Below are positions 8,130 to 17,034 of a stretch of 38,150 bases of DNA, piece after piece (positions within the stretch are counted from its first letter, which is position 1; each line of letters starts with the position of its first letter). Source of the DNA: Kiritimatiellia bacterium (GTDB taxonomy: Bacteria; Verrucomicrobiota; Kiritimatiellia; SLAD01); contig SLRP01000203.1 in assembly GCA_007130845.1 (NCBI GenBank), positions 1-38,150 of the forward strand. Reading direction: 5' to 3'. The translations under genes were made by a program, and so were the position numbers. The notes beneath the pieces are model-generated. The model did no database searches and had not been told where the DNA came from. It saw only the letters and a list, made by a program, of their open reading frames with translations.

Positions 8130-8266
8130 AAAGCACTCCCATTTGACGATTTCACCGTAACGGCATGCAAAATCGCATTATCACGCCGGATAAATTAATG
8201 CAGAAAGGCTTGATTTGCAACCTGAATGGAAAATATGTATTTTGTTTACGAATTTTCAGGCAATTG

Positions 8267-8293
8267 CCCACGTTTTGAATAACCTTACGTGGG
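8267..8293. promoter_or_regulatory. Inverted repeat in the divergent peptidase promoter region
   Basis: CCCACGT (8267-8273) and ACGTGGG (8287-8293) form an exact 7-bp inverted repeat with a 13-bp spacer, 31 bp before the YugP-type gene. It could be an operator or a leader hairpin. Nothing in the sequence decides between them. Confidence 0.35.
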
Positions 8294-8323
8294 GTTTAGA
8301 ACAGTAATTAAGGGGTACAATAA

Positions 8324-9001
8324 ATGTTTTTCATAGATCCGTTATGGTTGATAATTGCGGCGCCCGGCCTGATACTGGCCATGATCGCGTCCTACATAAC
8401 CAAGAGCACCTTCCATAAGTATGCAGAGTATTCAGCGTCGTCCGGCATGACCGGAGCCCAGGCGGCGCGCCGCCTGCTCGACCAGCGCGGCATGAGTGAT
8501 GTCCGCATAGAGCCTGTACAGGGTTTTCTCAGCGATCACTATGACCCTCGCAGCCGGACATTGCGCCTGTCGCCGAACGTGTACAGTTCAAACTCGCTAT
8601 CGGCCATAGGGGTAGCCTGTCACGAAGCGGGTCACGCCATCCAGCACGCGGAAAATTTCGCCCCGCTTGCACTTCGATCGGCCCTCGTTCCAATTACTTC
8701 GTTCAGCACCAATGCAGCCTATTTCATCTTCATTGCGGGAATGTTTGCTGAAAGCGCCGGGCTGATGCACCTGGGCATAATACTATTCAGCTTTGTGGTG
8801 CTGTTCTCCCTGGTTACCCTTCCCGTTGAGTGGGACGCCAGCGCAAGGGCCAAGCGCCTGATGGTGAGCGCCGGAATTGTCTCTTCGAGAGAACAGGAGC
8901 ATGCCTCAAAGGTGCTTAACGCCGCGTTTCTAACCTACGTTGCGGCACTGCTGACCGCGCTGTTACAACTCCTGTATTTTATTCTGAGGGCCAGGCGCTG
9001 A
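8324..9001 (+). CDS. Membrane zinc metallopeptidase, YugP family
   Basis: A 225-residue integral membrane protein of the neutral zinc metallopeptidase family 2 (YugP type). The zinc motif is HEAGH at 100-104, within ACHEAGHAIQH. LPVEWDASARA, with its conserved glutamate, matches the third-ligand region of the family. Hydrophobic segments lie at about 5-25, 120-145, 146-170 and 205-222. AAGGGG about 10 bases before ATG 8324 is the ribosome site. The substrate is not known for this family. The gene is divergent from the CtpA-type protease and its last 39 bases overlap the convergent cutA. Confidence 0.92.
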   Translation: MFFIDPLWLIIAAPGLILAMIASYITKSTFHKYAEYSASSGMTGAQAARRLLDQRGMSDVRIEPVQGFLSDHYDPRSRTLRLSPNVYSSNSLSAIGVACHEAGHAIQHAENFAPLALRSALVPITSFSTNAAYFIFIAGMFAESAGLMHLGIILFSFVVLFSLVTLPVEWDASARAKRLMVSAGIVSSREQEHASKVLNAAFLTYVAALLTALLQLLYFILRARR

Positions 9002-9319
9002 TTCCGCGCGTGTCTGCTCGTGGATCCATTTCAGAAAGGCGTCGTTCCCATATGTGACCGGTATGACGACTATGCACGGACAATCGTAACTGTGAATGGA
9101 CTTGACCCGTTCCGTAAGTTCCGTTACCCGATCCTCGGATGTCTTTGCAATGAGGACTGTTTCCCGTTCCTCCTGCACCTTCCCATCCCACCAGAAGAGT
9201 GAATGCATCGGGTCAATCACATTGACGCATGCCGCCATACGCCCCCGCACCAGATCCGAGCCTATTCTGCGAGCCTCCTCTGTATCCCTGGTGGTCATGT
9301 ACACGAAAACGACACTCAT
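8963..9319 (-). CDS. cutA: Divalent-cation tolerance protein CutA
   Basis: A 118-residue protein with the full CutA1 pattern: the N-terminal VFVYMTT strand, AACVNVIDPMHSLFWWDGKV, a long TELTERVKSIHSYDCPCI helix-strand and the FLKWIHEQT tail. CutA1 proteins form very stable ferredoxin-like trimers. They are linked to copper tolerance in E. coli, but the biochemical role is not settled. GGAGC precedes ATG 9319. The 3' end overlaps the metallopeptidase gene by 39 bases in convergent orientation. Confidence 0.95.
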   Translation of the reverse strand: MSVVFVYMTTRDTEEARRIGSDLVRGRMAACVNVIDPMHSLFWWDGKVQEERETVLIAKTSEDRVTELTERVKSIHSYDCPCIVVIPVTYGNDAFLKWIHEQTRAESAPGPQNKIQEL

Positions 9320-9527
9320 GATTTCTGCTCCTTTATTATCATTTCATGATCAGGCTGAACTTTCTTGAAAATTGCCGCTACCCCTCCGCCAAAATGCTAA
9401 AAGCAGATTCTTCGTACACAAGCATTACAGGAACGGCAAACACAGCCACCTTAACGCCATTATCCCTTTGCCTTGCAAGGCGTCAACGACTAAGATTCCG
9501 CCTGTAAGAAAACAAGGAGGCGTCAAT

Positions 9528-10061
9528 ATGGATGAGCTATGGTATTATTCATCCGGTGAAGGCGAAAAAAAAGGCCCGGTTTCCGGAAATGATCTGCGGC
9601 GCATGATCAGCAACGACTCTCTCCGGGACGGCGACCTGGTCTGGAAAGAAGGTTTTTCCGACTGGATGCCCTTATCATCCGTTCCCGAGCTGCATCCGCA
9701 GTCTTCCATGCCGCATGGGGTTGACGGCATATACTCCGTTCCACAGGGCCTATCCGGATGGATGACCTTTGTGGGTGTCATGAACATCACGGCCGGCGCG
9801 GTCAATTGTCTAAGTTGTTTTGGAATCATCATAGGCATTCCCATGATCATTGCAGGCGTAGCCTTGCTGGGTGCAAAAAACGCGCTTTCCCAGATGGACC
9901 GGATTACGGCGGACATGGATATTTTCCTGCGGAAACTGCACACCGTCATGATTGCGAACGGTGTAATCTATGCGATAACGCTCATAGGCATTATAATATT
10001 CCTTCTTTTCTATGCAGCGGTGTTTTTCGCACTGCTCAGTGATGCGTTGGGACAGGTATAG
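9528..10061 (+). CDS. GYF_2 domain membrane protein (hypothetical)
   Basis: A 177-residue protein of unknown function. Residues 1-55 form a GYF_2 domain (DELWYYSSGEGEKKGPVSGN, then LVWKEGFSDWMPLSSV), a module thought to bind proline-rich peptides. The rest contains two hydrophobic stretches (about 78-118 and 138-170), probably three or four membrane helices. The start is ATG 9528 because AAGGAGG at 9514-9520 is a near-perfect ribosome site; an upstream in-frame start at 9372 has none. A 12-bp perfect palindrome (GCCTTGCAAGGC, 9470-9481) lies in its leader. The gene ends 7 bases from the convergent beta-barrel gene. Confidence 0.85.
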   Translation: MDELWYYSSGEGEKKGPVSGNDLRRMISNDSLRDGDLVWKEGFSDWMPLSSVPELHPQSSMPHGVDGIYSVPQGLSGWMTFVGVMNITAGAVNCLSCFGIIIGIPMIIAGVALLGAKNALSQMDRITADMDIFLRKLHTVMIANGVIYAITLIGIIIFLLFYAAVFFALLSDALGQV

Positions 10062-10068
10062 GGCCGCG

Positions 10069-10602
10069 TCAAAACATTCTTCCGTACGCAGCTGCCACCA
10101 ATGAGTAGTCGAGGTCGCCGGAAGAGTCCGTCCATGTATGTCTGTATAATGCCTGAAGAAAATGACGGGCCTCACCAAACCATACGCGCAACCCCCCGTC
10201 GACATGCCCTCCCCAATAACTGCCGGAGGATTCCCGGTTGATATCTTCTCCGCGGGAACGGCCCGACAGCAGGGACTGATACGTTCCGCCCGCGCCGATG
10301 AACGGGGCAATATCTGTACGGGGCATGATTCTCAGCGTGAAACCAATGGAGGAATAGTTGCCATCCCTCATGTCATTCGACAGCCAGCCCCCGGATACCT
10401 CGCCGAACAGCGGGGTCCCGACCAGCCATACACCCGATTGAAACGCAAAACCATAGACATCCCCATCCATGTTTCTCTGAACCTCGAAACTCAATCCAGC
10501 CCATTCTTCATAATCTCCCGGGTCGAAGGCTGGGACATTCATGACCGCAAACAGATGAATGACTGCCTTGACAATAATAATCCGTGTAATTCTGCAATTC
10601 AT
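10069..10602 (-). CDS. Putative outer-membrane beta-barrel protein
   Basis: An exported protein of about 177 residues with no recognised family. A hydrophobic N terminus (IIIVKAVIHLFAVM) resembles a signal peptide. After it come alternating aromatic and polar strands with glycine and aspartate turns (GLSFEVQRNMDGDVYGFAFQ, WLVGTPLFGEVSGGWL, PRTDIAPFIGAGG), and the chain ends in YGRMF. The terminal phenylalanine and strand pattern are typical of small outer-membrane barrels. The start is uncertain: ATG 10602 gives the tidiest signal peptide, while ATG 10629 or GTG 10641 would extend it. No ribosome site is strong. It is divergent from the ECF sigma-factor operon and could be regulated by it, but no direct evidence shows this. 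Confidence 0.6.
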   Translation of the reverse strand: MNCRITRIIIVKAVIHLFAVMNVPAFDPGDYEEWAGLSFEVQRNMDGDVYGFAFQSGVWLVGTPLFGEVSGGWLSNDMRDGNYSSIGFTLRIMPRTDIAPFIGAGGTYQSLLSGRSRGEDINRESSGSYWGGHVDGGLRVWFGEARHFLQALYRHTWTDSSGDLDYSLVAAAYGRMF

Positions 10603-10667
10603 GAATAAAACCTGAAAGGAAATCAGCATAACCCGCAACACATGTCCGAATCAACCAGTACAAGTTA

Positions 10668-10696
10668 TTCCAATTTTCCGGTCAACCCGATACAAT
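10668..10696 (+). promoter_or_regulatory. Candidate promoter of the ECF sigma-factor operon
   Basis: TTCCAA (10668-10673) and TACAAT (10691-10696) are separated by 17 bases. The -10 is good and the -35 only moderate. An autoregulatory ECF promoter could also exist here, but no clear AAC-type -35 was recognised. Confidence 0.35.
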
Positions 10697-10754
10697 AAAC
10701 GGCAGGATCGGCCGTTTTATGTACAAAGGCGGCCGGATAAATGCATGTGACAAT

Positions 10755-11327
10755 ATGGGAAAGACGGATAAACACTGGCTGGACCGCTACCATGAAGGCG
10801 ACGTTGAAGCGCTGGGGGAACTCGTGAATTCTTACCGGAGACCGCTTTACGGGTTCATTCATAAGATGGTTAATACGCCGGGAGAAGCCGACGAGATATT
10901 CCAGGAGACATGGATCAGGGCCATACGTCACCTGGATGATTTCAAATCGGGGAAATTGTTGAGCTGGCTGTTCCGCATAGCGCGAAACCTGGTTATCGAT
11001 GCTGCCCGCAGGAAAAGGCCGGGTATCAGCTTGGATTACAGAGACGAGGAAGGAGTTTCATGGTCCGAAAGAGTTCCTTCCCCGATTACAGGTCCGGCTG
11101 ATGCCGCGTCCGACCGGGAACTCGGCCGGAACATAACGGCTGCGGTGTCCAGACTGCCGGTTGAACAAAAAGAGGTGTTCCTTATGAGGATCGACGGCAA
11201 CCTGCCGTTTCGAGAAATAGCCAGAATACAGGGAATATCCATAAACACAGCGCTGGCCAGAATGCAATACGCCCTGGAGAAACTTAAGACTGAACTTGAC
11301 ATGGAATACAGAACATTGGGTCGGTGA
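10755..11327 (+). CDS. ECF-type RNA polymerase sigma factor
   Basis: A sigma-70 family protein of 190 residues with only regions 2 and 4. Region 2 includes DEIFQETWIRAIRHLDDFKS and LLSWLFRIARNLVIDAARRK. Region 4 includes LPVEQKEVFLMRIDGNLPFR and EIARIQGISINTALARMQYA, the helix-turn-helix for the -35 element. ECF sigma factors direct polymerase to a small stress regulon and are normally held by an anti-sigma factor. The next gene, 7 bases on, is a membrane protein of suitable size and layout for that role. The start is ambiguous: ATG 10755 is used here; ATG 10719 would add 12 residues and has AGGA 11 bases before it. Confidence 0.9.
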   Translation: MGKTDKHWLDRYHEGDVEALGELVNSYRRPLYGFIHKMVNTPGEADEIFQETWIRAIRHLDDFKSGKLLSWLFRIARNLVIDAARRKRPGISLDYRDEEGVSWSERVPSPITGPADAASDRELGRNITAAVSRLPVEQKEVFLMRIDGNLPFREIARIQGISINTALARMQYALEKLKTELDMEYRTLGR

Positions 11328-11334
11328 CAAAAAT

Positions 11335-11910
11335 ATGAAACGCGACAAGATCATACGGCTGATTCTGCTGCGGCAAAGCGGCGATATTTCATGGTGGGGA
11401 AAGCTTCGCCTGCGCCGCGAGCTTATCCGCAACCCTGAAGTCTCGCGGGAACTTGACGAATTGAACTCGCTGTTCGAGGTCGCCGGCAGGGATCCTGAAA
11501 CACCCGGGCCGTCTCCTCATGTTATTGAACGCATTAAGGAAGAAGGGCGGGCCGTGCTGAAACGAAGGGAACGGCTCAACAGCCGTATTGCAATGGGATC
11601 CTTCACGAGATTGTGGCATCCGGCCCTGATTTACGGAACGGTATCAATATTGCTGCTGGCCGCCGGAGTATCTTACATGCTCAGTCCGCGCGAGACTCAA
11701 TATATGGCTGACCATATTGAGACAGAACCGCTTGAGTTCGCAATGACGCCATGGCCTGATATGCTGGATTATAGAATCGAAGAGCTCGAAGATGAACTTG
11801 AAGACATCGAAAAGGGCATTGAGTTGGTTTTATTGCACGAAGATGAGTTCTGGAGTGAACTGGATGCATGGGCGTATGAGCTTATGCGGATGGAGGATGA
11901 ACAGATATGA
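11335..11910 (+). CDS. Single-pass membrane protein, probable anti-sigma factor
   Basis: A 191-residue protein with no recognised family. It has a basic cytosolic N-terminal region of about 90 residues rich in short helices (KLRLRRELIRNPEVSRELDE), one membrane helix (about 96-116) and an external acidic helical tail (EELEDELEDIEKGIELVLLH). This layout, and its position directly after an ECF sigma gene, suggest an anti-sigma factor. No zinc-binding HxxxCxxC (ZAS) motif is present, so it would be a non-ZAS type. ATG 11335 is chosen because it follows the sigma stop by 7 bases; an ATG at 11296 would overlap the sigma gene. The 3' end overlaps the next gene by 4 bases (ATGA), indicating translational coupling. 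Confidence 0.72.
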   Translation: MKRDKIIRLILLRQSGDISWWGKLRLRRELIRNPEVSRELDELNSLFEVAGRDPETPGPSPHVIERIKEEGRAVLKRRERLNSRIAMGSFTRLWHPALIYGTVSILLLAAGVSYMLSPRETQYMADHIETEPLEFAMTPWPDMLDYRIEELEDELEDIEKGIELVLLHEDEFWSELDAWAYELMRMEDEQI

Positions 11911-12653
11911 AAATCATGGCTTTATACCTGGCATTTATCATTGCCGGGACCTGCATTGCATCCGAGGGGATTGAACAGGTTCAGGGACATGGTCGGCACG
12001 GTTATGCAAGGGAGCAGACGGATCAGAATGAAAAACCGAGGGGATTTCGAGGACAGGGTCCCGCTGCTGCCGAATCGGAATCCAGGGAATACCGACCGCT
12101 GGAACGCTGGATGGCCAGTCTGAAGGAAGAGGATCCTGATGAATACGAGCGTCTTGAAAATATAAGGCGGACGGATCCATTGGCTTTTCGTGAAGAAATC
12201 AGGGAGCGCGTGCGCGAAATGCGCTTATTCCAGAGATTACGCCGTCAACATCCGGAACTGCATGAATTCCTTCGCGAACAACCAAGAAACGAGCGCCGGC
12301 ATATGATGCGTTATTTAAGGGGAATGCATGACGATCCGAACGAGGCCGTATCTCCCCGGCACAGACGCAGTGCCGACGAACCGGAAATAAAATCCGTGGA
12401 ATCTGATATCCGTAGGATGGTCCGTGACTACCGTATGGAGGAAGACCCCGGCCGACGGGATATGATAAGGAACGGGCTGAAAGATGAAATCGAGCGGCTG
12501 TATGACATCCGGGAGGCTCAACAACTCGAGAGGATCAAGGCCATGGAAGAGCGGCTGGATCAACTCAAACAGGATCTGATCAGGGACCGGGAAAAACGTG
12601 ACATGCACATTGAAAGCTTCCTGGACGAATTGCTCTCGCCGGCGCCTGAATAA
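11907..12653 (+). CDS. Secreted, highly charged helical protein (sigma-operon third gene)
   Basis: A 248-residue protein with a signal peptide (MKIMALYLAFIIAGTCIASE) and then an almost wholly polar chain rich in Arg, Glu and Asp. Long amphipathic helices are likely in 70-140 and 160-240 (for example IRERVREMRLFQRLRRQHPE and LERIKAMEERLDQLKQDLIR). No enzyme motif or LTxxQ motif of the Spy/CpxP family was found, though the small periplasmic helical character is similar. The ATG lies within the stop of the membrane protein gene, so the three genes are probably one unit. A periplasmic sensor or chaperone acting on the external tail of the membrane protein is a reasonable inference. The function is unknown. 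Confidence 0.72.
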   Translation: MKIMALYLAFIIAGTCIASEGIEQVQGHGRHGYAREQTDQNEKPRGFRGQGPAAAESESREYRPLERWMASLKEEDPDEYERLENIRRTDPLAFREEIRERVREMRLFQRLRRQHPELHEFLREQPRNERRHMMRYLRGMHDDPNEAVSPRHRRSADEPEIKSVESDIRRMVRDYRMEEDPGRRDMIRNGLKDEIERLYDIREAQQLERIKAMEERLDQLKQDLIRDREKRDMHIESFLDELLSPAPE

Positions 12654-12702
12654 ACCCGGCTATGATCCGTACCGACACACTCACCCGCCGGTAAACATAT
12701 CA

Positions 12703-13050
12703 TTAACTCTCCGCAATAGCGGGTGCATCGCTCCACAATTGCTCCAGGTCGTAATATGAACGCCGTTCCGATGAAAATATATGTACTACCATGTCGAAGT
12801 AATCCATCGCGATCCATTCGCTTTCGGGAGTTCCCGACACGCGGAAACACCGCATACCCGCCTTCTTGAGGCCCACATCCACACTTTCCGCAAGGGCCTT
12901 GATATGAGGAATATTGTTTCCCGTTACAATAAGGTAATAGTCCGTAACCCCGGAAATATTGCGCACATCCAACGCTGCAACATCCTCTCCTTTCGCATCG
13001 AGAACTATCTCCTTGGCTCTCTCAAGACATTCCAATGTTTCGATCAGCAA
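12703..13050 (-). CDS. rsfS: Ribosomal silencing factor RsfS
   Basis: A 115-residue member of the RsfS/YbeB/Iojap family, which binds ribosomal protein L14 on the large subunit and blocks subunit joining when nutrients are scarce. Family features are VLDAKGEDVAALDVRNISGV, the TDYYLIVTGNN core and SEWIAMDYFDMVVHIFSSE. It overlaps the end of nadD by 7 bases on the same strand, an arrangement that is common in bacteria and implies co-translation. The length is normal. Confidence 0.96.
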   Translation of the reverse strand: MLIETLECLERAKEIVLDAKGEDVAALDVRNISGVTDYYLIVTGNNIPHIKALAESVDVGLKKAGMRCFRVSGTPESEWIAMDYFDMVVHIFSSERRSYYDLEQLWSDAPAIAES

Positions 13051-13673
13051 CGCTCCTTTCTATAAAGTTTGTTCGCTTCAATATACATCTGAACGGCGTC
13101 TGGAACAAGATAACGTATGCTGCGCCCTTCGGATACGCGTCTGCGTATATCAGATGACGAAATATCAATCTGGTGCGCAACTGCCTTACGGCTCAGCAGG
13201 CGTTCGGGCCAGGGATCCGGAAGGTCAAGTTGTCCGCCCACCTGGTCCGTAATGGGAAAACCCGGCCGGGCAAGCGTCACGAATTCACACAACTGCAGCA
13301 GTATATCGATATCTTTCCACATGTGCAGCTCCGGAAGCGTGTCCTCCCCTATTATGAAACAGATCCTGGAGTTGCCATACAGCCTGCGCAGTTCCCGCAC
13401 CGTGTCAACAGCGAAAGAAACACCGCCGCGATCAATTTCCATGCTGTTCAATTCGAACCGTTCATCTCCCTCTACGGCCAGAGAAATCATGGCCATGCGC
13501 GCTTCAGGAGGAGCCAGTTCACTGGTTGATTTATGGGGGGGTTCAGCACTCGGGATAAACAGGACACGGGACAAGTTAAAGCTCTCCATAGCGTCCTGCG
13601 CCACTATCAAATGGCCGTTATGAACCGGATTGAAGGTCCCCCCCAGGACACCGATTGACTCTTGCAAAAACAC
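13044..13673 (-). CDS. nadD: Nicotinate-nucleotide adenylyltransferase NadD
   Basis: A 209-residue nucleotidyltransferase that makes deamido-NAD from nicotinate mononucleotide and ATP. The ATP-binding GGTFNPVHNGH motif (11-21) and the C-terminal ISSSDIRRR motif (about 170-178) are both intact, and FIPSAEPPHK matches the substrate loop of NadD. GGGAGG stands before ATG 13673. It is the first gene of a nadD-rsfS pair. Confidence 0.96.
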   Translation of the reverse strand: MFLQESIGVLGGTFNPVHNGHLIVAQDAMESFNLSRVLFIPSAEPPHKSTSELAPPEARMAMISLAVEGDERFELNSMEIDRGGVSFAVDTVRELRRLYGNSRICFIIGEDTLPELHMWKDIDILLQLCEFVTLARPGFPITDQVGGQLDLPDPWPERLLSRKAVAHQIDISSSDIRRRVSEGRSIRYLVPDAVQMYIEANKLYRKERC

Positions 13674-13714
13674 CTCCCGCTATATCGAGAAAACCCTGAT
13701 ATTACTCTTCACGC

Positions 13715-13743
13715 TTGATCGCCCTTCATGCCTAGTCTATCGT
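13715..13743 (+). promoter_or_regulatory. Candidate enolase promoter
   Basis: TTGATC (13715-13720) and TATCGT (13738-13743) are separated by 17 bases and would start transcription about 45 bases before the enolase ATG. Both hexamers match the sigma-70 consensus in four positions only. Confidence 0.35.
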
Positions 13744-13794
13744 GTGCCCTTTGGATTCCCAACAAAATAATATACATACAAAGGAGCCGTTTAA

Positions 13795-15084
<1,290 letters not shown>

Positions 15085-15104
15085 GAATAGATAATTCATT
15101 GAAC

Positions 15105-15134
15105 ATACGGGGCCCCGTGCAGGGGGCTCCGTAT
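15105..15134 (+). terminator. Hairpin downstream of enolase
   Basis: ATACGGGGCCCC (15105-15116) pairs with GGGGCTCCGTAT (15123-15134) over 12 bp with a single G-T wobble, closing a 6-base loop. It starts 20 bases after the enolase stop. No run of T follows, so it may be a weak terminator or mainly protect the mRNA 3' end. Confidence 0.6.
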
Positions 15135-15276
15135 AGCCTTTGCGTGTGTCTTATGCAAGTGCAAATGACGCATGCGCTCGGGCGCCGCACGCCGATGACA
15201 GGCGGTTATATGCAAGTGTTTTTGTCTTTTAAAGGGTCATTCTGATATCTACCGTTTGTGGTGGAGGATATCCGGC

Positions 15277-16725
15277 ATGATCGAGTTCGATGCAACACTT
15301 GCAATAACTTTCGCCCTATACACAGCAGTCATGATCGCCGTGGGAACAGTAGCTTGCCGGCGGACAAAGGATCTTTCAGACTATATTCTCGGCGGACGAA
15401 AGTTGGGAAGCGGTGTAACCGCGCTCAGCGCGGGTGCATCCGATATGAGCGGATGGCTGTTGCTGGGCCTTCCCGGCTATGCCTATCTAGCGGGACTGGA
15501 AGCGACATGGATAGCGGCGGGGCTTCTGGCTGGCACGTATCTAAACTGGCGAATCGTGGCCTACCGCCTTAGATTGTCATCGGAACTTCTGGATAACTCG
15601 TTAACCCTTCCCGACTATTTCGCGCGTCGGTTTAATGACCGATCGGGCGTGCTCAGGGTGGTTTCCGCCCTGTTCATACTTGTTTTCTTCACCTTTTACG
15701 CGGGAGCAGGACTGGTTGCCAGCGGAAAACTTTTTGAAACCGTATTTGGAATTCCCCATGTGTGGGCGGTTGCAGGCGGAGGAGGAGCCATCATTCTCTA
15801 CACGTTTCTGGGCGGATTCCTTGCGGTAAGCTGGACGGATTTTTTACAGGGAATACTGATGATGCTGGCGCTAGTCATGGTTTCCATTTTCGCGATTATT
15901 TATCTCGGGGGGCCTGCGGATACCGCTCATGAAATATCGTCGGTAAACCGGGAGCTTCTTGATCCACTAACAGGCATTACCGGCGATGCATTGACTTGGT
16001 TGGCTGTTATTTCCCTTGCAGGATGGGGGCTGGGGTATTTCGGGCAACCGCATATACTGGCGCGTTTCATGGCTATCAGGGAGCCGGGACGCATTCCACG
16101 TTCAAGGCGTATTGCCATGACCTGGGTAGTAACCAGCATGGCCGGAGCACTCATTGCGGGATGGTCAGGGATCGGCATTATAGACCCGGCATTGTCGGAA
16201 GCCGACTCAGAAAAGGTATTTCTCATTCTTACAGGTATTCTCTTCCATCCCGTTCCAGCCGGCATATGCCTTGCGGCCATACTTGCTGCCATCATGAGCA
16301 CGGCGGACTCCCAGCTGCTTGTAGCGTCTTCGGCCCTGACAGAGGATCTTTACAAGGCCATATTAAGAAAAAATGCAGGTGCCGGGGAACTTCTCTGGAT
16401 AGGACGCAGCGCGGTAATTTTCATAGCCGTAATTGCAGGGTTCCTTGCCGTGGATCCGGACAGCAAGGTTCTGGACCTGGTCTCATACGCATGGGCCGGG
16501 TTCGGAGCTTCATTCGGTCCTGCCATTATATTTTCGTTATTCAACAGAAATACCTCGCGTAACGGTGTCCTGGCAGGTATAACCACCGGTGGTTTGACAG
16601 TAATACTCTGGGATCGTTTCAGCGGCGGCATATTCGATTTGTATGAAATTATTCCGGCCTTTCTGCTTTCTTCAGTGACTATATACGGGGTGAGCTGCTT
16701 CGACACTGTCAGGCGGCGTTTATAA
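15277..16725 (+). CDS. Sodium:solute symporter (PutP-like)
   Basis: A 482-residue member of the SSS family, which uses the sodium gradient to import a solute. The sequence shows about 13 hydrophobic segments and closely follows the Na+/proline permease pattern: SDYILGGRKLGSGVTALSAG, ASDMSGWLLLGLPGYAY, LPDYFARRF, GGFLAVSWTDFLQGILM and IMSTADSQLLVASSALTED. Proline is the best guess for the substrate, but related SSS carriers differ only in details. ATG 15277 follows GGAGG (15263-15267); the TTG at 15256 lies before that site and is not used. The sodium motive force could come from the nqr complex encoded further on. Confidence 0.9.
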   Translation: MIEFDATLAITFALYTAVMIAVGTVACRRTKDLSDYILGGRKLGSGVTALSAGASDMSGWLLLGLPGYAYLAGLEATWIAAGLLAGTYLNWRIVAYRLRLSSELLDNSLTLPDYFARRFNDRSGVLRVVSALFILVFFTFYAGAGLVASGKLFETVFGIPHVWAVAGGGGAIILYTFLGGFLAVSWTDFLQGILMMLALVMVSIFAIIYLGGPADTAHEISSVNRELLDPLTGITGDALTWLAVISLAGWGLGYFGQPHILARFMAIREPGRIPRSRRIAMTWVVTSMAGALIAGWSGIGIIDPALSEADSEKVFLILTGILFHPVPAGICLAAILAAIMSTADSQLLVASSALTEDLYKAILRKNAGAGELLWIGRSAVIFIAVIAGFLAVDPDSKVLDLVSYAWAGFGASFGPAIIFSLFNRNTSRNGVLAGITTGGLTVILWDRFSGGIFDLYEIIPAFLLSSVTIYGVSCFDTVRRRL

Positions 16726-16748
16726 TTACGATATGTGGATATTTCTTC

Positions 16749-16910
16749 ATGAAGGACGAAACACAAGAGTTGATGTACATCAAGTGCGCCTATTGCGGAC
16801 AATGGTTGGACGTTAAACCCGGCCCCATTAATACCGTGTCGCACGGACTATGTCCCCGGTGTTATCAAAAGGAGTCCTCTAAACTCGAATCCGAAAATGA
16901 AAAAGGATGA
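16749..16910 (+). CDS. Small zinc-ribbon protein (53 residues)
   Basis: A short open frame 23 bases after the symporter gene. The product has two CxxC pairs, CAYC (13-16) and CPRC (35-38), spaced as in a single zinc ribbon, followed by a charged tail. The VSHGLCPRCYQK segment is like the small cysteine motif often found at the ends of GAF or kinase proteins in this kind of bacterium. A weak GGAT sits before the ATG. Its function is unknown, and it may be co-transcribed with the symporter. Confidence 0.6.
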   Translation: MKDETQELMYIKCAYCGQWLDVKPGPINTVSHGLCPRCYQKESSKLESENEKG

Positions 16911-17034
16911 TCTTCCCCTTTAACAGCTCATCCAGGCCTGGCCCCATTGAAAAAAGTCATGGCATCGTTTGGATATCAGCATTCTCAAAGGGTGTGTGAC
17001 CTGCGGGGCGACGCAGCATAATAATCCTCCGTCC

